Part shown: piece by piece, positions 1-8,772 of the stretch | Numbering within the stretch: position 1 is the first letter of the stretch | Layout of the letters: every line of letters begins with the position of its first letter | NCBI RefSeq assembly: GCF_001583495.1 | Contig: NZ_LQAQ01000063.1 | Location: forward strand, 62,001 to 126,000 | DNA length: 64,000 nt | Source: Flammeovirga sp. SJP92 | GTDB taxonomy: Bacteria > Bacteroidota > Bacteroidia > Cytophagales > Flammeovirgaceae | Reading direction: 5' to 3' | Notes under the pieces: generated by a model | The model's input: only the letters and a program-made list of their open reading frames with translations | What the model was told of the DNA's origin: nothing | Database searches by the model: none | Program-made: the position numbers and the translations under genes

Positions 1-893
1 ATTCCAATCTGGGCATACTTCAACGCTTTACTCATCTTAGGGTAATGGGTTTTGAATTTCAAGAAAGATTCAGAGAAAAAGACATAAAAGATAAAGGCAA
101 GTGCTCCTGGAATATTGATCAGATCTTCTTGTAATGCAGCAGATGAGAGCCCCTTTTCAACTATAAAACCTGATAATCCTAAGCAATATACCGTAATGGT
201 GATGTTATAGCCTACGTAGAATAAGTAAGTTTTGTCTTTTACAATCATAAATAAAAATAGATTGTAAAAAGTCATGATCAGCATAGCTCCAATAAATAGA
301 TAATGGAACATGTCTTGTGGATCTTGCAACTCATGAAAACTTTCTGAAGCATAAATAGTAAATGGCAAAGCAGAAAATTGGAAATACTTTCCATCTACAT
401 AAGTTCCTTTCATGAATATCCTCTTTTGAGAAGAGGCCGGCAGGTCAATCTTTCCAAATGAAAAACATCCCTTTTTATATTCTTTATTGGTGTTGAGTTC
501 TAATATTCCTCCCTTAAAAATATCTAATGCTTTTTCAGTAGGGACATAAATCTCTAAATAATCAAAAAGACTTGTTCCTAAAAACAATTCCATCGATTGA
601 TTACTTGTATTTTCTAATACCACTGAAAACCATATTGTTGATTCTCCTTCAGGAAATTCAAGCTGGGAATAATCAATAAAATCGTCATTATGGTACTGAC
701 TCAGAATATCATCCATTTTGTATTTTCCATCTAAGGGAAGAAAGGAAATTTGGTCTTCTATGTTTTTGATATTCAGGTGCTGATCTATTGGTACTGTTTT
801 GATCTGTTTACCATAAGATGTAGAAAGTGAAATCAAATTGAGGAGCAAAAACATTACCATTAATTGCTTCAATTTCAGTGAATTAAAATTCAT
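1..893 (-). CDS. 7TMR-DISM receptor protein, N-terminal part (truncated by window edge)
   Basis: This reading frame is open to the left edge; 297 residues are visible. The ATG at 893 is followed by a hydrophobic signal peptide (about residues 8-28) ending near SYGKQ. Next comes an extracellular beta-rich domain of 7TMR-DISM extracellular type 2 (about 35-195, with the WFSVVLENTS strand). Membrane segments follow from about residue 208 (LFIGAIMLMTFYNLFLFMIV) with the YNITITVYCL and ALAFIFYVFF helices. This is the arrangement of 7TM receptors with diverse intracellular modules, in which a periplasmic domain is thought to bind carbohydrate-like ligands and signal through seven helices. The output module (kinase, cyclase, HTH or none) lies beyond the window, so the mode of signalling is unknown. 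Family assignment is from recognised pattern; ligand unknown. Confidence 0.75.
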   Translation of the reverse strand, partial: MNFNSLKLKQLMVMFLLLNLISLSTSYGKQIKTVPIDQHLNIKNIEDQISFLPLDGKYKMDDILSQYHNDDFIDYSQLEFPEGESTIWFSVVLENTSNQSMELFLGTSLFDYLEIYVPTEKALDIFKGGILELNTNKEYKKGCFSFGKIDLPASSQKRIFMKGTYVDGKYFQFSALPFTIYASESFHELQDPQDMFHYLFIGAMLIMTFYNLFLFMIVKDKTYLFYVGYNITITVYCLGLSGFIVEKGLSSAALQEDLINIPGALAFIFYVFFSESFLKFKTHYPKMSKALKYAQIG

Positions 894-1081
894 AGTGTTA
901 TGATAGTCGTTATGATTCTATATTTCAGTAAGCGGTACAAAAAATCTCTCATAAAAAAATAAAAAGTGATGAGAGTACGCAAATTCACATCAAAAATCAC
1001 TCCTTTTTCTATTCTTTCCAATTAAGAGATAACGAAATTTACACCCCGACTATTCATATCACTTATTTTCAGATCATTACT

Positions 1082-1119
1082 TTATAAAAAAACCGAAATA
1101 CAAAAAAAGTATTTCGGTT
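1082..1119 (-). terminator. Rho-independent terminator of the DUF2147 gene
   Basis: A perfect 11-bp inverted repeat (AACCGAAATAC at 1091-1101, GTATTTCGGTT at 1109-1119) has a 7-base loop. Read leftward, it is followed by a T-rich run (complement of 1082-1090). It sits 17 bases past the stop of the leftward DUF2147 gene. Confidence 0.75.
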
Positions 1120-1135
1120 GATCTATTTCTTATCG

Positions 1136-1489
1136 CTATTGCCTTTCCCACTCTACAGTCTTACTTAAAAAACCTACGGAGACCTTTACCTCCATTATTT
1201 CTTCTTTAGGATAAAATTCTGCATCCAACCATTTATCTTGTTTGATGCTGTAAATTTCTCCTTCAAAACCATTTTTTGTTGGTTGAATATTTCGGATCAT
1301 CTGCTTACCTTCTACGGCTTTTTTACTGCCTGTAGATTTGATGAACCCCTCATAGATTTCTTTATTTTTTGAAATGGAAAGTATGGTTCCATGATTCTTA
1401 GTGTCCCATTTTCCTTCAATTGGGTATTGGGCATAAACGGTCATCGAGATAAAGAATAATAGGATGAAAGTTGAGATTTGTTTTACCAT
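1136..1489 (-). CDS. DUF2147 family secreted protein
   Basis: A 117-residue protein with a clear signal peptide (residues 1-20, ending VYAQ), so probably periplasmic. The mature part starts with IEGKWDTK and ends with VGFLSKTVEWERQ. The GxW near the start, the central GEIY strand, the 'W' before an acidic stretch and the terminal WxR are the pattern of DUF2147 proteins, small beta-barrel proteins of unknown function common in Bacteroidota. Length is at the short end of the family. It is transcribed leftward, away from the divergent hypothetical gene at 1649, and has its own terminator, so it is probably monocistronic. Nothing nearby indicates a function. Confidence 0.7.
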   Translation of the reverse strand: MVKQISTFILLFFISMTVYAQYPIEGKWDTKNHGTILSISKNKEIYEGFIKSTGSKKAVEGKQMIRNIQPTKNGFEGEIYSIKQDKWLDAEFYPKEEIMEVKVSVGFLSKTVEWERQ

Positions 1490-1648
1490 AGTTTATAGGT
1501 CATTGGTTATTATTATCATTGAGATTGTTTATTAGCTTAACGTTAAAAAAGAAACAATGTTTCATTTAAACTAAATAATAGTTCAATTTTAAAGATTAAA
1601 GTTGGATTACTTAACTTGAAGCAACACCAAAAACAAACCTTATTTCAC

Positions 1649-2437
1649 ATGATACAAAAATACAATGAAGTGGACCAAAAACTCCATCAACTTTCTCAAA
1701 TCATAGCCAAGTTCAACCGTTCATTTGTTTCCCAAAAAGCAGATGACAGCCACACCAACCTTCAATATGACGTTATAGGAGAAAGAATTGTAGGACGCTG
1801 GATTACAACTAGAGAAGATGCTGTAATTATTGGTTTAGACCTCCATTCACTTTCTTTCAAAGTATACACTAAAAAGTGGAAAGTTATTTTTGAAGTTCCT
1901 GTTCTAGGTAAGAAACAAAATGAAATAGAAAATTCATTTTTACCTTTCTGCGAAGAGCACAATTTCGATTTTGATGCTTTTAAAGCTCCATTACACTTTG
2001 ATATTACCCCTTATTCTTTTTTGAACCAGAAATATGATTCACTTTCTACTGAAGGAATTTCTTTATGGAAAAAATGGAGAACAACAGCTTTTGAGATGAG
2101 TGCTCAATTCTTAGAACATCTTCAACTCAACAGTGAAATCAGAGTTTGGCCACATCACTTTGATACTGGAATTTATATTGAAATCAGTGATCAATTAGGA
2201 GTAGGTTTTGGATTAGCTATGAAAGATGACGTATGCGAAGCACCTTATTTTTATTGTTCTGCTTATGGACTGAAAGGCCTGAATATTGATTATGATACAT
2301 TACCTCCTCTCCAAAAAGGTCGCTGGAAAAACCTGTCTAAATGGAAAGGAGCTGTATTAGAAATTGATGTTATTTCAAAAGAAGAAATCTCTTTATTTAT
2401 CAAAAATGTAAATCAAATCTATCTTAAGTACCATTAA
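1649..2437 (+). CDS. Hypothetical cytoplasmic protein, possibly DUF5996-like
   Basis: 262 residues from the ATG at 1649. A TTG at 1616 would add 11 residues but is less likely, because ATG is strongly preferred in neighbouring genes. There is no signal peptide or membrane segment. An N-terminal helix (about 1-30) is followed by a mixed alpha/beta protein. The central motif RVWPHHFDTGIYIEI, followed by GVGFGLAMKDDVCEAPYFYC, resembles the WP-HFD ... G-S-GD ... EPYFY pattern of DUF5996 proteins; this assignment is tentative. The C-terminus has WKGAVLEIDVI. The last 4 bases overlap the stop of the convergent MarR gene. The function is unknown. Confidence 0.6.
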   Translation: MIQKYNEVDQKLHQLSQIIAKFNRSFVSQKADDSHTNLQYDVIGERIVGRWITTREDAVIIGLDLHSLSFKVYTKKWKVIFEVPVLGKKQNEIENSFLPFCEEHNFDFDAFKAPLHFDITPYSFLNQKYDSLSTEGISLWKKWRTTAFEMSAQFLEHLQLNSEIRVWPHHFDTGIYIEISDQLGVGFGLAMKDDVCEAPYFYCSAYGLKGLNIDYDTLPPLQKGRWKNLSKWKGAVLEIDVISKEEISLFIKNVNQIYLKYH

Positions 2438-2892
2438 TAAGAGTTTCTAAGCTTGTCAATAATATCACTACAGAACTGAGCATCTTCTTCAGTTATGTTT
2501 TTGAACCGGTCCATACTGAACTCTTCTTGGTGATCATCAATTTCAGCTAAGAGTGTTAACCCTTTTTTAGTGATAGATAAATACACAATTCTTCTATCCT
2601 CTTCACTTCTTTTACGCTTTACATACTCTTTCTCTAAAAGCTTGTCAGAAAGCCTTGTAGCATTGGGAGCTTTGTCAATCATCAATGATTTAATATCATT
2701 CATGGTTACCCATTCCTCTTTAGCCCCTCTCAGTATTCTCAGTACATTAAACTGCTGTGGAGAAATTCCAAAGGGTTTCAAAAAATCTACAAACTGATTT
2801 TGGATCCAATTAGCTGTATATATCATGTTAGTGATAAAACGGTGTTTATCACTTGTAAATTTGGTCTTAACGATTTCGTCTATCTTTGCCAT
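2434..2892 (-). CDS. MarR-family transcriptional regulator
   Basis: 152 residues from the ATG giving MAKIDEIV (2892). An in-frame ATG at 2922 would add 10 residues but lies closer to the promoter and adds nothing conserved. The protein is a typical MarR winged helix: dimer helix (about 15-45), FGISPQQFNVLRILRG, recognition region (MNDIKSLMIDKAPNATRLSDKL), the wing KRKRSEEDRRIVYLSITKKG, then C-terminal dimer helices. It is divergently paired with a DoxX-like gene at 3041. A perfect 11-bp inverted repeat lies between them, so it probably represses both genes and is released by a small molecule or oxidant. The effector is unknown. Confidence 0.88.
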   Translation of the reverse strand: MAKIDEIVKTKFTSDKHRFITNMIYTANWIQNQFVDFLKPFGISPQQFNVLRILRGAKEEWVTMNDIKSLMIDKAPNATRLSDKLLEKEYVKRKRSEEDRRIVYLSITKKGLTLLAEIDDHQEEFSMDRFKNITEEDAQFCSDIIDKLRNSY

Positions 2893-2952
2893 ATCACACT
2901 TTGTTATAAAAAACCAGGGCACCTGTTAGCTATAGTTTTGCCCTAGTATTTA

Positions 2953-2960
2953 CAAATATA
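2953..2960 (-). promoter_or_regulatory. -7 element for the MarR gene
   Basis: The complement reads TATATTTG, an exact match to the Bacteroidota -7 consensus TAnnTTTG, about 60 bases upstream of the MarR start. The inverted repeat at 2975-3002 covers the place where its -33 region would lie. Confidence 0.5.
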
Positions 2961-2974
2961 CAAAAAATAAACTA

Positions 2975-3002
2975 GGAAATATTTTCCATGTAAAATATTT
3001 CC
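2975..3002. promoter_or_regulatory. Putative MarR operator (perfect inverted repeat)
   Basis: GGAAATATTTT (2975-2985), a 6-base spacer and AAAATATTTCC (2992-3002) form a perfect 11-bp inverted repeat. It lies in the divergent MarR/DoxX intergenic space between two outward-facing -7 elements. Size, symmetry and AT-rich composition fit a MarR dimer site covering both -33 regions. Binding is inferred, not shown. Confidence 0.65.
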
Positions 3003-3004
3003 AT

Positions 3005-3012
3005 TACATTTG
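3005..3012 (+). promoter_or_regulatory. -7 element for the DoxX-like gene
   Basis: TACATTTG is an exact TAnnTTTG match, 29 bases upstream of the DoxX-like start and directly downstream of the inverted repeat at 2975-3002. Confidence 0.5.
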
Positions 3013-3040
3013 TATCATCACTAAAGAGATATTATTCATC

Positions 3041-3433
3041 ATGAATCAGAAAACAACAAAACTATTATATCGTATTTCTACTGGTCTTCTTACAGCTTTA
3101 ATGCTTATGAGTGCCACAATGTACTTTGCTCAATATGAAATGGTAAGCGAAGTATTCACTAAACTGGGTTACCCAACTTATATCATATATCCTTTGGCAA
3201 TAGCCAAATATTTAGGTCTAATCGCCATTTGGACTAATTTCAGTCCCAAACTAAAAGAGTGGGCTTACGCTGGTTTCTTCTTTGATATTCTACTGGCAAT
3301 GTCAGCTCATGTTAATATTAATGACGGCGAGTTTATTCCTTCATCCATTGGTCTTTTATTAGTTCTTACTTCATATTACTTTAATAGAAAACTAGAAAAA
3401 GAAAATAATCAAGCAGAAGTTCCTGTAGCTTAA
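3041..3433 (+). CDS. DoxX-like (DoxX_2) inner-membrane protein
   Basis: 130 residues with four predicted membrane helices (about 10-28, 46-65, 75-92 and 98-118) and a short charged C-terminus. The order and motifs (YRISTGLLTALMLMSA, LGYP near the second helix, KEWAYAGFFFDILLA, then an HxN) match the DoxX-like family. These small membrane proteins are repeatedly found under MarR/HxlR control and have been linked to redox or thiol stress in some bacteria. The divergent MarR gene and the shared inverted repeat suggest inducible expression. A hairpin at 3491-3528 follows, so it is probably transcribed alone. Biochemical function unknown. Confidence 0.75.
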   Translation: MNQKTTKLLYRISTGLLTALMLMSATMYFAQYEMVSEVFTKLGYPTYIIYPLAIAKYLGLIAIWTNFSPKLKEWAYAGFFFDILLAMSAHVNINDGEFIPSSIGLLLVLTSYYFNRKLEKENNQAEVPVA

Positions 3434-3490
3434 TTGAGATCCACCTTATTGGTCAAAGTAAATACTAAAATTAGAAGTATTGTAAATTCA

Positions 3491-3528
3491 AATAGCCTGA
3501 ATAGAAAATTGTCTCTATGCAGGCTATT
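3491..3528 (+). terminator. Hairpin, likely terminator of the DoxX-like gene
   Basis: AATAGCCTG (3491-3499) pairs with CAGGCTATT (3520-3528). Inside it ATAGA (3501-3505) pairs with TCTAT (3514-3518), giving a 14-bp stem with one mismatch. It lies 57 bases after the stop. The T tract after it is short, so termination strength is uncertain. The rest of the 3434-3689 gap shows no gene. Confidence 0.5.
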
Positions 3529-3689
3529 CTTGTTCTAGAGCTTGTTTTAAACATCTCTTTTAGTAAAAATTATCCCTTTCAAAACGTGAGTTTATTAATT
3601 TCCTCACAACCTAAAATAGAAAACTTTTACTCCTAAAATATTTATTCCAAACACGCTCTTATAATGCAAATGCTTTCTTGAAATTGAAA

Positions 3690-6600
3690 TTATTTCTGTT
3701 CTAATCTAGCATTCGCATTTTCAAGCTCTTGAATTCTTGCTTCTAGTTTTTGAAAGAGATCATTTACCTTTTCATTTTGAAGTGCATTTGCTTCGGATTT
3801 CGCCTCTAGATCTTTCATTTTTTGTTCCAGATCATTATTCTTTTTCTCAAGATCTTCAATCATCTCTTGCTGTTCTTGCACCGCTTTTGTCAATACTGGA
3901 ACCATGTGTCTGTAATTTAAAGCATAGTGGCCTTCATCATCTGCTACCCATACATTTTCAGGGAAATACTGCATTACTTCTTGTGCCATAAAACCGTAAT
4001 GTCTTACACTGTCAGCATCTTTGATATAATTATAAGTATATATACCCAGTTTCATAATATCATCGATTGAGGTCTTCAGAGTATCAATATTTTCCTTAAG
4101 TCGTCTATCAGAAAAAGAAGCATTATCTGCTATTGTACCATCTACTCTCATACCTCCATCAGCTTTCATTTCAAGCCTTTTAACGTCACTACCTGAGCCT
4201 CCAGGATCTGTGTTATTCCATAAGGTTAAATCCCCTGCACCATTAATATAGTATGTCCAACGAGAACCATTATCACGTTGCATTAAAAATCCATCACCAT
4301 CTTCTATACCACCTGAACCATGTTTTACTCTAACTGCTCCTGAGTTAGAGTTGGATGTAATTTTTAATCTTTCAATATTATTGGTTTTAAAGGTGATAGG
4401 TGCATCATTAATATTACGTATTTCGGCACCACCGCCCGAATTCATTCCTACTTGGAAATTAGAAGCGTCTTTGCTGTCAAAAGTTAACCATCCATCACCT
4501 TCTCCACTATAAATTTCGACGTTTCTAGTACCTGCAGAACCTGGGTTATTAGTCCCTATACCGATATCTCCTTTTTCAGTAACGATAAATTGTGTGCTTG
4601 GTATAGTACTATTAGTCACCTTAAAATCACCTCCTGAAGAACTATTTAAATCAACAGTGTAATCATAGGCTCCTGCAGTAATAGTTGTTGCTTCAGTTAA
4701 AGCTCCTGCAAAAGGAACAGGGTCTGCCCAAGTAGCTACACCGTTTGCATCAGATGTAAGAAGTTTTCCGACTCCCGGACTACCTCCTCTTATTCTCACT
4801 TGTCCGTTCACATCTAAAGCTTGAGTGGGGTTAGTATGTTTGATGGCTACATTTCCATCATTTCTTACTAGGAGACGAGTAGTAGCTCCATCCAAAATAT
4901 TAAAGTTTCCTGTATTATTCAGGTTTAAATTAAAGTTATTTGCTCCTGCTGTAATCGTTGTATTTGCAGTTAAAGCTCCTCCCAATTGTACTCTATTCGC
5001 TGATGTAGTCAAGCCATTATCTGCAACTACATTTAATGTTCCGACACCTCCAGTAATACTACCTGTCATACCATTACCTCCTTGAACACCAGTGATAAGA
5101 ACAGGCAGATCATTTAAATCATTATAACTGATGGCACCAATTTCAGTATCCACATAACTTTTATTGGCGGCATCTAAATTAGTAAGAGGTGTAGCTACAT
5201 TTGTAATAACTTTATTATCTGCATCAAGTGTAAAATCTGATAATGCTGGAGTAGCCCATGAAAAATTACTACTTCCATCAGTACTTAATACTTTTCCTGC
5301 ACTTTCACTACCCGGATTAATGATATAGCCATTGTTAGCTACATAAGTATCAACTTCACTTTCTGAAAGATTAGTATCTGTAGCTTCAAGGCTTTGTAAA
5401 AAATCCGCTTCCGTTCCAGAATTCTCATTGTTTAGCCAGATTTGATAAGCAGAAAGTCCATCACTTCCATCTGAACCATTGAGACCTGGAGAACCAGTTA
5501 AACCTGTATCACCTTTATCTCCTTTGTCACCTTTTGAACCTTTCAATGACAATAACCAATCTGACTCACTTCCTACAAAACCACTTTCTAAGGCTAATGT
5601 ATAAGCAGATTTACCATCTATTCCATCACTACCGTCTGAACCATTGAGACCTGGAGAACCAGTTAAACCTGTATCGCCTTTATCACCTTTGTCTCCTTTA
5701 TTACCTTTATCACCCTTATCTCCTTTTGTACCTTTTAATGACAATAACCAGTCTGACTCTCTACCTACAAAACCATTTTCTAAAGCTAATGTATAAGCAG
5801 ACTTACCATCTATTCCATCACTGCCGTCTGAACCGTTGAGACCTGGAGAACCAGTTAAACCTGTAACACCTTTATCTCCTTTGTCACCTTTTGAACCTTT
5901 CAATGACAATAACCAATCTGACTCACTTCCTACGAAACCACTTTCTAAGGCTAATGTATAAGCAGATTTACCATCTATTCCATCACTACCGTCTGAACCA
6001 TTAAGGCCAGGAGAACCAGTTAAACCTGTATCGCCTTTATCACCTTTGCCTCCTTTATTACCATTATCACCCTTATCTCCTTTTGTGCCTTTTAATGACA
6101 ACAGCCAGTCTGACTCACTTCCTACAAAACCACTTTCTAAGGCTAATGTAAAAGCAGATTTGCCATCTATTCCATCACTGCCGTCTGAACCATTGAGACC
6201 TGGAGAACCAGTTAAACCTGTATCGCCTTTATCACCCTTGTCTCCTTTGTCACCTTTTGTGCCTTTTAATGATAACAGCCAGTCTGACTCACTTCCTACA
6301 AAACCATTTTCTAAAGCTAATGTATAAGCAGACTTGCCATCTATTCCGTCACTGCCGTCTGAACCATTGAGACCTGGAGAACCAGTTAAACCTGTATCGC
6401 CTTTATCACCCTTATCTCCTTTTGTACCTTTTAATGACAATAACCAGTCTGACTCACTACCTACAAAACCATTTTCTAAAGCTAATGTATAAGCAGACTT
6501 GCCATCTATTCCGTCACTACCGTCTGAACCATTAAGGCCAGGAGAACCAGTTAAACCTGTATCACCTTTATCACCCTTATCTCCTTTTGTGCCTTTTAAT

Positions 6601-7877
6601 GACAACAACCAGTCTGACTCACTTCCTACAAAACCACTTTCTAAAGCTAATGTATAAGCAGACTTGCCATCTATTCCATCACTACCGTCTGAACCATTGA
6701 GGCCAGGAGAACCAGTTAAACCTGTATCGCCTTTATCTCCCTTATCCCCTTTTGTGCCTTTTAATGACAATAACCAAGCAGATTCACTACCTACAAAACC
6801 ACTTTCTAAGGCTAATGTATAAGCAGACTTACCATCTATTCCATCACTGCCGTCTGAACCATTAAGACCTTGAGAACCAGTTAAACCTGTATCGCCTTTA
6901 TCACCCTTATCTCCTTTTGTGCCTTTTAATGACAATAACCAGTCTGACTCACTTCCTACAAAACCACTTTCTAAGGCTAATGTATAAGCAGATTTACCAT
7001 CTTCACCATCTTCTCCTTCCAATGATTCTAACCATTCTTCTTCACTTCCTTCAAAACCATTTTCTACAGCAATAGCATAAGCGGATGAGCCATTTTCTCC
7101 ATCACTTCCATCTAAACCATTAAGGCCTGCATCACCTTTCTCTCCTTGATCCCCTTTCAAAGACAATAACCATTCTGACTCATTTCCTTCAAAGCCATTT
7201 TCTACTGCCAATGCATATGCTGATTGACCATTTTCTCCATCTTTGGCTTCTTTCAGCGAAGTAATCCACTCTTCCTCATTCCCTTGAAAACCGTTTATTA
7301 CTGCAATTTCATAGGCTGAAAGACCTCTATCTCCTTGTAAGCTTGGAGTTGTGTACCATGTTCCATCAGTAAAGTTGAAAGTGAACTTTCCACCTCCTTC
7401 GTAAATTGTAGAAGCGATACCAACACCATCCTCCCCATCTTCACCGTCTTCTCCATCAATTCCTACTACTGTATTGCCTGCTCTCTCGGCATATAAAGCA
7501 TAAGGAACACTCATCATCTGAGAAATGGTTGTGATCGCATAGTTTTCTTCTCCAGTGGGATCAATTTCCGATTTAATGTAGTAGATATCTTTTCCCCAAT
7601 CAATTTCAGAAAAAGTACCCAATACTGAATTTCCATTACCTACAGCAAGTGTAAGTAAACCAGCATTGTTGGTTGATGGAAAATGGATTTCACTGTAAAC
7701 AGTTGTGCCCGAAATATCGCTTTGGATAATACTGATTCGCACACCTACATTTTGGTTTGTGATTAAATCGCCCTCAGTGCTTCTGACAACAGCCTGATAG
7801 CTCATATAATGAGGTACTTGTGCATAAACACTGCAGCTCATTATGAATAAGATAAGTAGAAAGTAGATTGTTTTCAT
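3690..7877 (-). CDS. Giant collagen-like surface protein with S74 chaperone tail
   Basis: 1395 residues. A signal peptide (1-19) is followed by a conserved N-terminal domain (about 20-135, FSYQAVVR-like 'MSYQAVVRS' through SVPYALYAERAG) usual in Bacteroidota fibre-like proteins. Residues about 140-830 hold GxY collagen tracts (GTKGDKGDKGDTGLTG) interleaved with 13 modules of the form SAYxxAxxxGFxGxExxWLxSLxG; nine of these are nearly identical. After this comes a phage-tail-fibre-like beta region. The C-terminus has a peptidase S74 intramolecular chaperone domain (SDRRLKENIDTL ... YGFMAQEVMQYFPE) and a coiled coil. S74 domains trimerise fibres and often cleave themselves off, so a trimeric surface fibre is likely. 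No T9SS tail is seen. It lies 45 bp downstream of a small T9SS protein, probably in one operon. Confidence 0.85.
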   Translation of the reverse strand: MKTIYFLLILFIMSCSVYAQVPHYMSYQAVVRSTEGDLITNQNVGVRISIIQSDISGTTVYSEIHFPSTNNAGLLTLAVGNGNSVLGTFSEIDWGKDIYYIKSEIDPTGEENYAITTISQMMSVPYALYAERAGNTVVGIDGEDGEDGEDGVGIASTIYEGGGKFTFNFTDGTWYTTPSLQGDRGLSAYEIAVINGFQGNEEEWITSLKEAKDGENGQSAYALAVENGFEGNESEWLLSLKGDQGEKGDAGLNGLDGSDGENGSSAYAIAVENGFEGSEEEWLESLEGEDGEDGKSAYTLALESGFVGSESDWLLSLKGTKGDKGDKGDTGLTGSQGLNGSDGSDGIDGKSAYTLALESGFVGSESAWLLSLKGTKGDKGDKGDTGLTGSPGLNGSDGSDGIDGKSAYTLALESGFVGSESDWLLSLKGTKGDKGDKGDTGLTGSPGLNGSDGSDGIDGKSAYTLALENGFVGSESDWLLSLKGTKGDKGDKGDTGLTGSPGLNGSDGSDGIDGKSAYTLALENGFVGSESDWLLSLKGTKGDKGDKGDKGDTGLTGSPGLNGSDGSDGIDGKSAFTLALESGFVGSESDWLLSLKGTKGDKGDNGNKGGKGDKGDTGLTGSPGLNGSDGSDGIDGKSAYTLALESGFVGSESDWLLSLKGSKGDKGDKGVTGLTGSPGLNGSDGSDGIDGKSAYTLALENGFVGRESDWLLSLKGTKGDKGDKGNKGDKGDKGDTGLTGSPGLNGSDGSDGIDGKSAYTLALESGFVGSESDWLLSLKGSKGDKGDKGDTGLTGSPGLNGSDGSDGLSAYQIWLNNENSGTEADFLQSLEATDTNLSESEVDTYVANNGYIINPGSESAGKVLSTDGSSNFSWATPALSDFTLDADNKVITNVATPLTNLDAANKSYVDTEIGAISYNDLNDLPVLITGVQGGNGMTGSITGGVGTLNVVADNGLTTSANRVQLGGALTANTTITAGANNFNLNLNNTGNFNILDGATTRLLVRNDGNVAIKHTNPTQALDVNGQVRIRGGSPGVGKLLTSDANGVATWADPVPFAGALTEATTITAGAYDYTVDLNSSSGGDFKVTNSTIPSTQFIVTEKGDIGIGTNNPGSAGTRNVEIYSGEGDGWLTFDSKDASNFQVGMNSGGGAEIRNINDAPITFKTNNIERLKITSNSNSGAVRVKHGSGGIEDGDGFLMQRDNGSRWTYYINGAGDLTLWNNTDPGGSGSDVKRLEMKADGGMRVDGTIADNASFSDRRLKENIDTLKTSIDDIMKLGIYTYNYIKDADSVRHYGFMAQEVMQYFPENVWVADDEGHYALNYRHMVPVLTKAVQEQQEMIEDLEKKNNDLEQKMKDLEAKSEANALQNEKVNDLFQKLEARIQELENANARLEQK
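5462..6995 (-). repeat. Tandem ~165-bp collagen-module repeats inside the fibre gene
   Basis: Nine consecutive, nearly identical units, each about 55 codons (KSAYTLALE module plus collagen tract ending SDGSDGIDG), are seen at the DNA level. Some units are longer by one or more GDK/GNK triplets. Differences between units are mostly silent or swap ES for EN, SP for SQ or T for S. This indicates recent expansion or gene conversion. Such tracts are prone to slippage and to assembly collapse, so the copy number here should be treated with care. Confidence 0.85.
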
Positions 7878-7922
7878 AGTGATGTTCTTGAGATGAATGT
7901 TAGAATCTTCTTACAAAGTGAA

Positions 7923-8408
7923 TTAGTTTTTAATCACTTTAAATGTTTTTACCACTGCATTATCTTGGTAAACCTGAACGAGATAAACCCCTGAAGGATA
8001 AATCTCTAAAGGCAATTTTGATTCATACCTGAACTGATCAATTTTGAGCAATTCTTTTCCTTGTGCAGTATGTAAAGACGCTGTCAAAAGATTTGGTGAA
8101 GACGTCTTTAAAGTTAAGAAATGAGTAACGGGATTTGGAAATGCGCTCATTTCTAAATCGCTTGCTAAATCCGGACTGGATGTTGGTGTCTCTAATTCAA
8201 ATACCTCATATGGCTGAAGAACGCCTTCAGATACTAAGGTGTTACCGTTTTCCCCCGTTTGGAAAAAAACCTGACCAACTGAAACTGTAATGCTATTCGA
8301 ATTATTTGATACTGTAGCACCTGATACATTAAGAGTAGTTTGAGCTTTAAGAACCAATGAAATAAGACAAAATAAACCAGTCAGAATGATACGAATATAT
8401 TTATTCAT
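7923..8408 (-). CDS. Small secreted protein with T9SS type A sorting domain
   Basis: 161 residues: signal peptide (1-22, ending LKAQ), then a short domain of about 50 residues (TTLNVSGATVSNNSNSITVS ... GVLQPYEV). The C-terminal type A sorting domain (about 80-161) carries the hallmark FPNPV motif, PSGVYLVQVY and a terminal KTFKVIKN strand. T9SS tails direct export across the outer membrane and usually surface attachment. The short 'VSGATVSN...VGQVFFQT...SEGVLQPYE' module is common in small Bacteroidota proteins next to fibre genes. It sits 45 bp upstream of the collagen-like gene, so the two are probably co-transcribed and may work together on the cell surface. The specific role is unknown. 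Confidence 0.75.
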   Translation of the reverse strand: MNKYIRIILTGLFCLISLVLKAQTTLNVSGATVSNNSNSITVSVGQVFFQTGENGNTLVSEGVLQPYEVFELETPTSSPDLASDLEMSAFPNPVTHFLTLKTSSPNLLTASLHTAQGKELLKIDQFRYESKLPLEIYPSGVYLVQVYQDNAVVKTFKVIKN

Positions 8409-8772
8409 AATGTTATAGATAATCGTAACATAAATTTTGTAGAAAGTTCAATTCGGGTTTTCAAATATCTTCTTTTAATTATGAAAAAGCAAAACGGATT
8501 CTGTGTATTTTGATATTTTGCACCCAACAAGCAAATATTTTAATAACATACTTATTAACTGTGATTTACATTTACTAAATTGCCTGCCAACTAAGAGCGT
8601 GATTGAAAGCTTTCTATTATTGAAAACACCCCTTTAAGAAAGATGAGATGGTTAATTTTATAGGCTTCAGCGATGCTATTCTCTCAAGAATTCTATTCCA
8701 TATTTTCTAAAATGGTGGATTTCAGTTCTAAAAATTCTTTTCTATACTCCAACTAACATATTATATTTTCTT
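8409..8772. other. 364-bp divergent intergenic region
   Basis: AT-rich spacer between the leftward fibre operon and the rightward lipoprotein gene. No open frame of note, RNA gene, strong hairpin or exact TAnnTTTG element was found on either strand. It must contain both divergent promoters. Confidence 0.5.

Noticed and set aside
4825-5085. 86-residue plus-strand frame opposite the fibre gene's beta region
   Set aside because: Antisense shadow of a well-supported coding sequence, no domain or start evidence.
6046-6327. Pro/Leu/Ser-rich open frame on the plus strand within the fibre gene
   Set aside because: It is the antisense reading of the collagen repeats; its repetitive composition follows from the GxY codons on the other strand, and it has no independent start signals.
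5462-6995. Regular repeats resembling a CRISPR array
   Set aside because: Units are 165 bp or more, in frame and coding, without short repeats separated by unique spacers; no cas genes are present.
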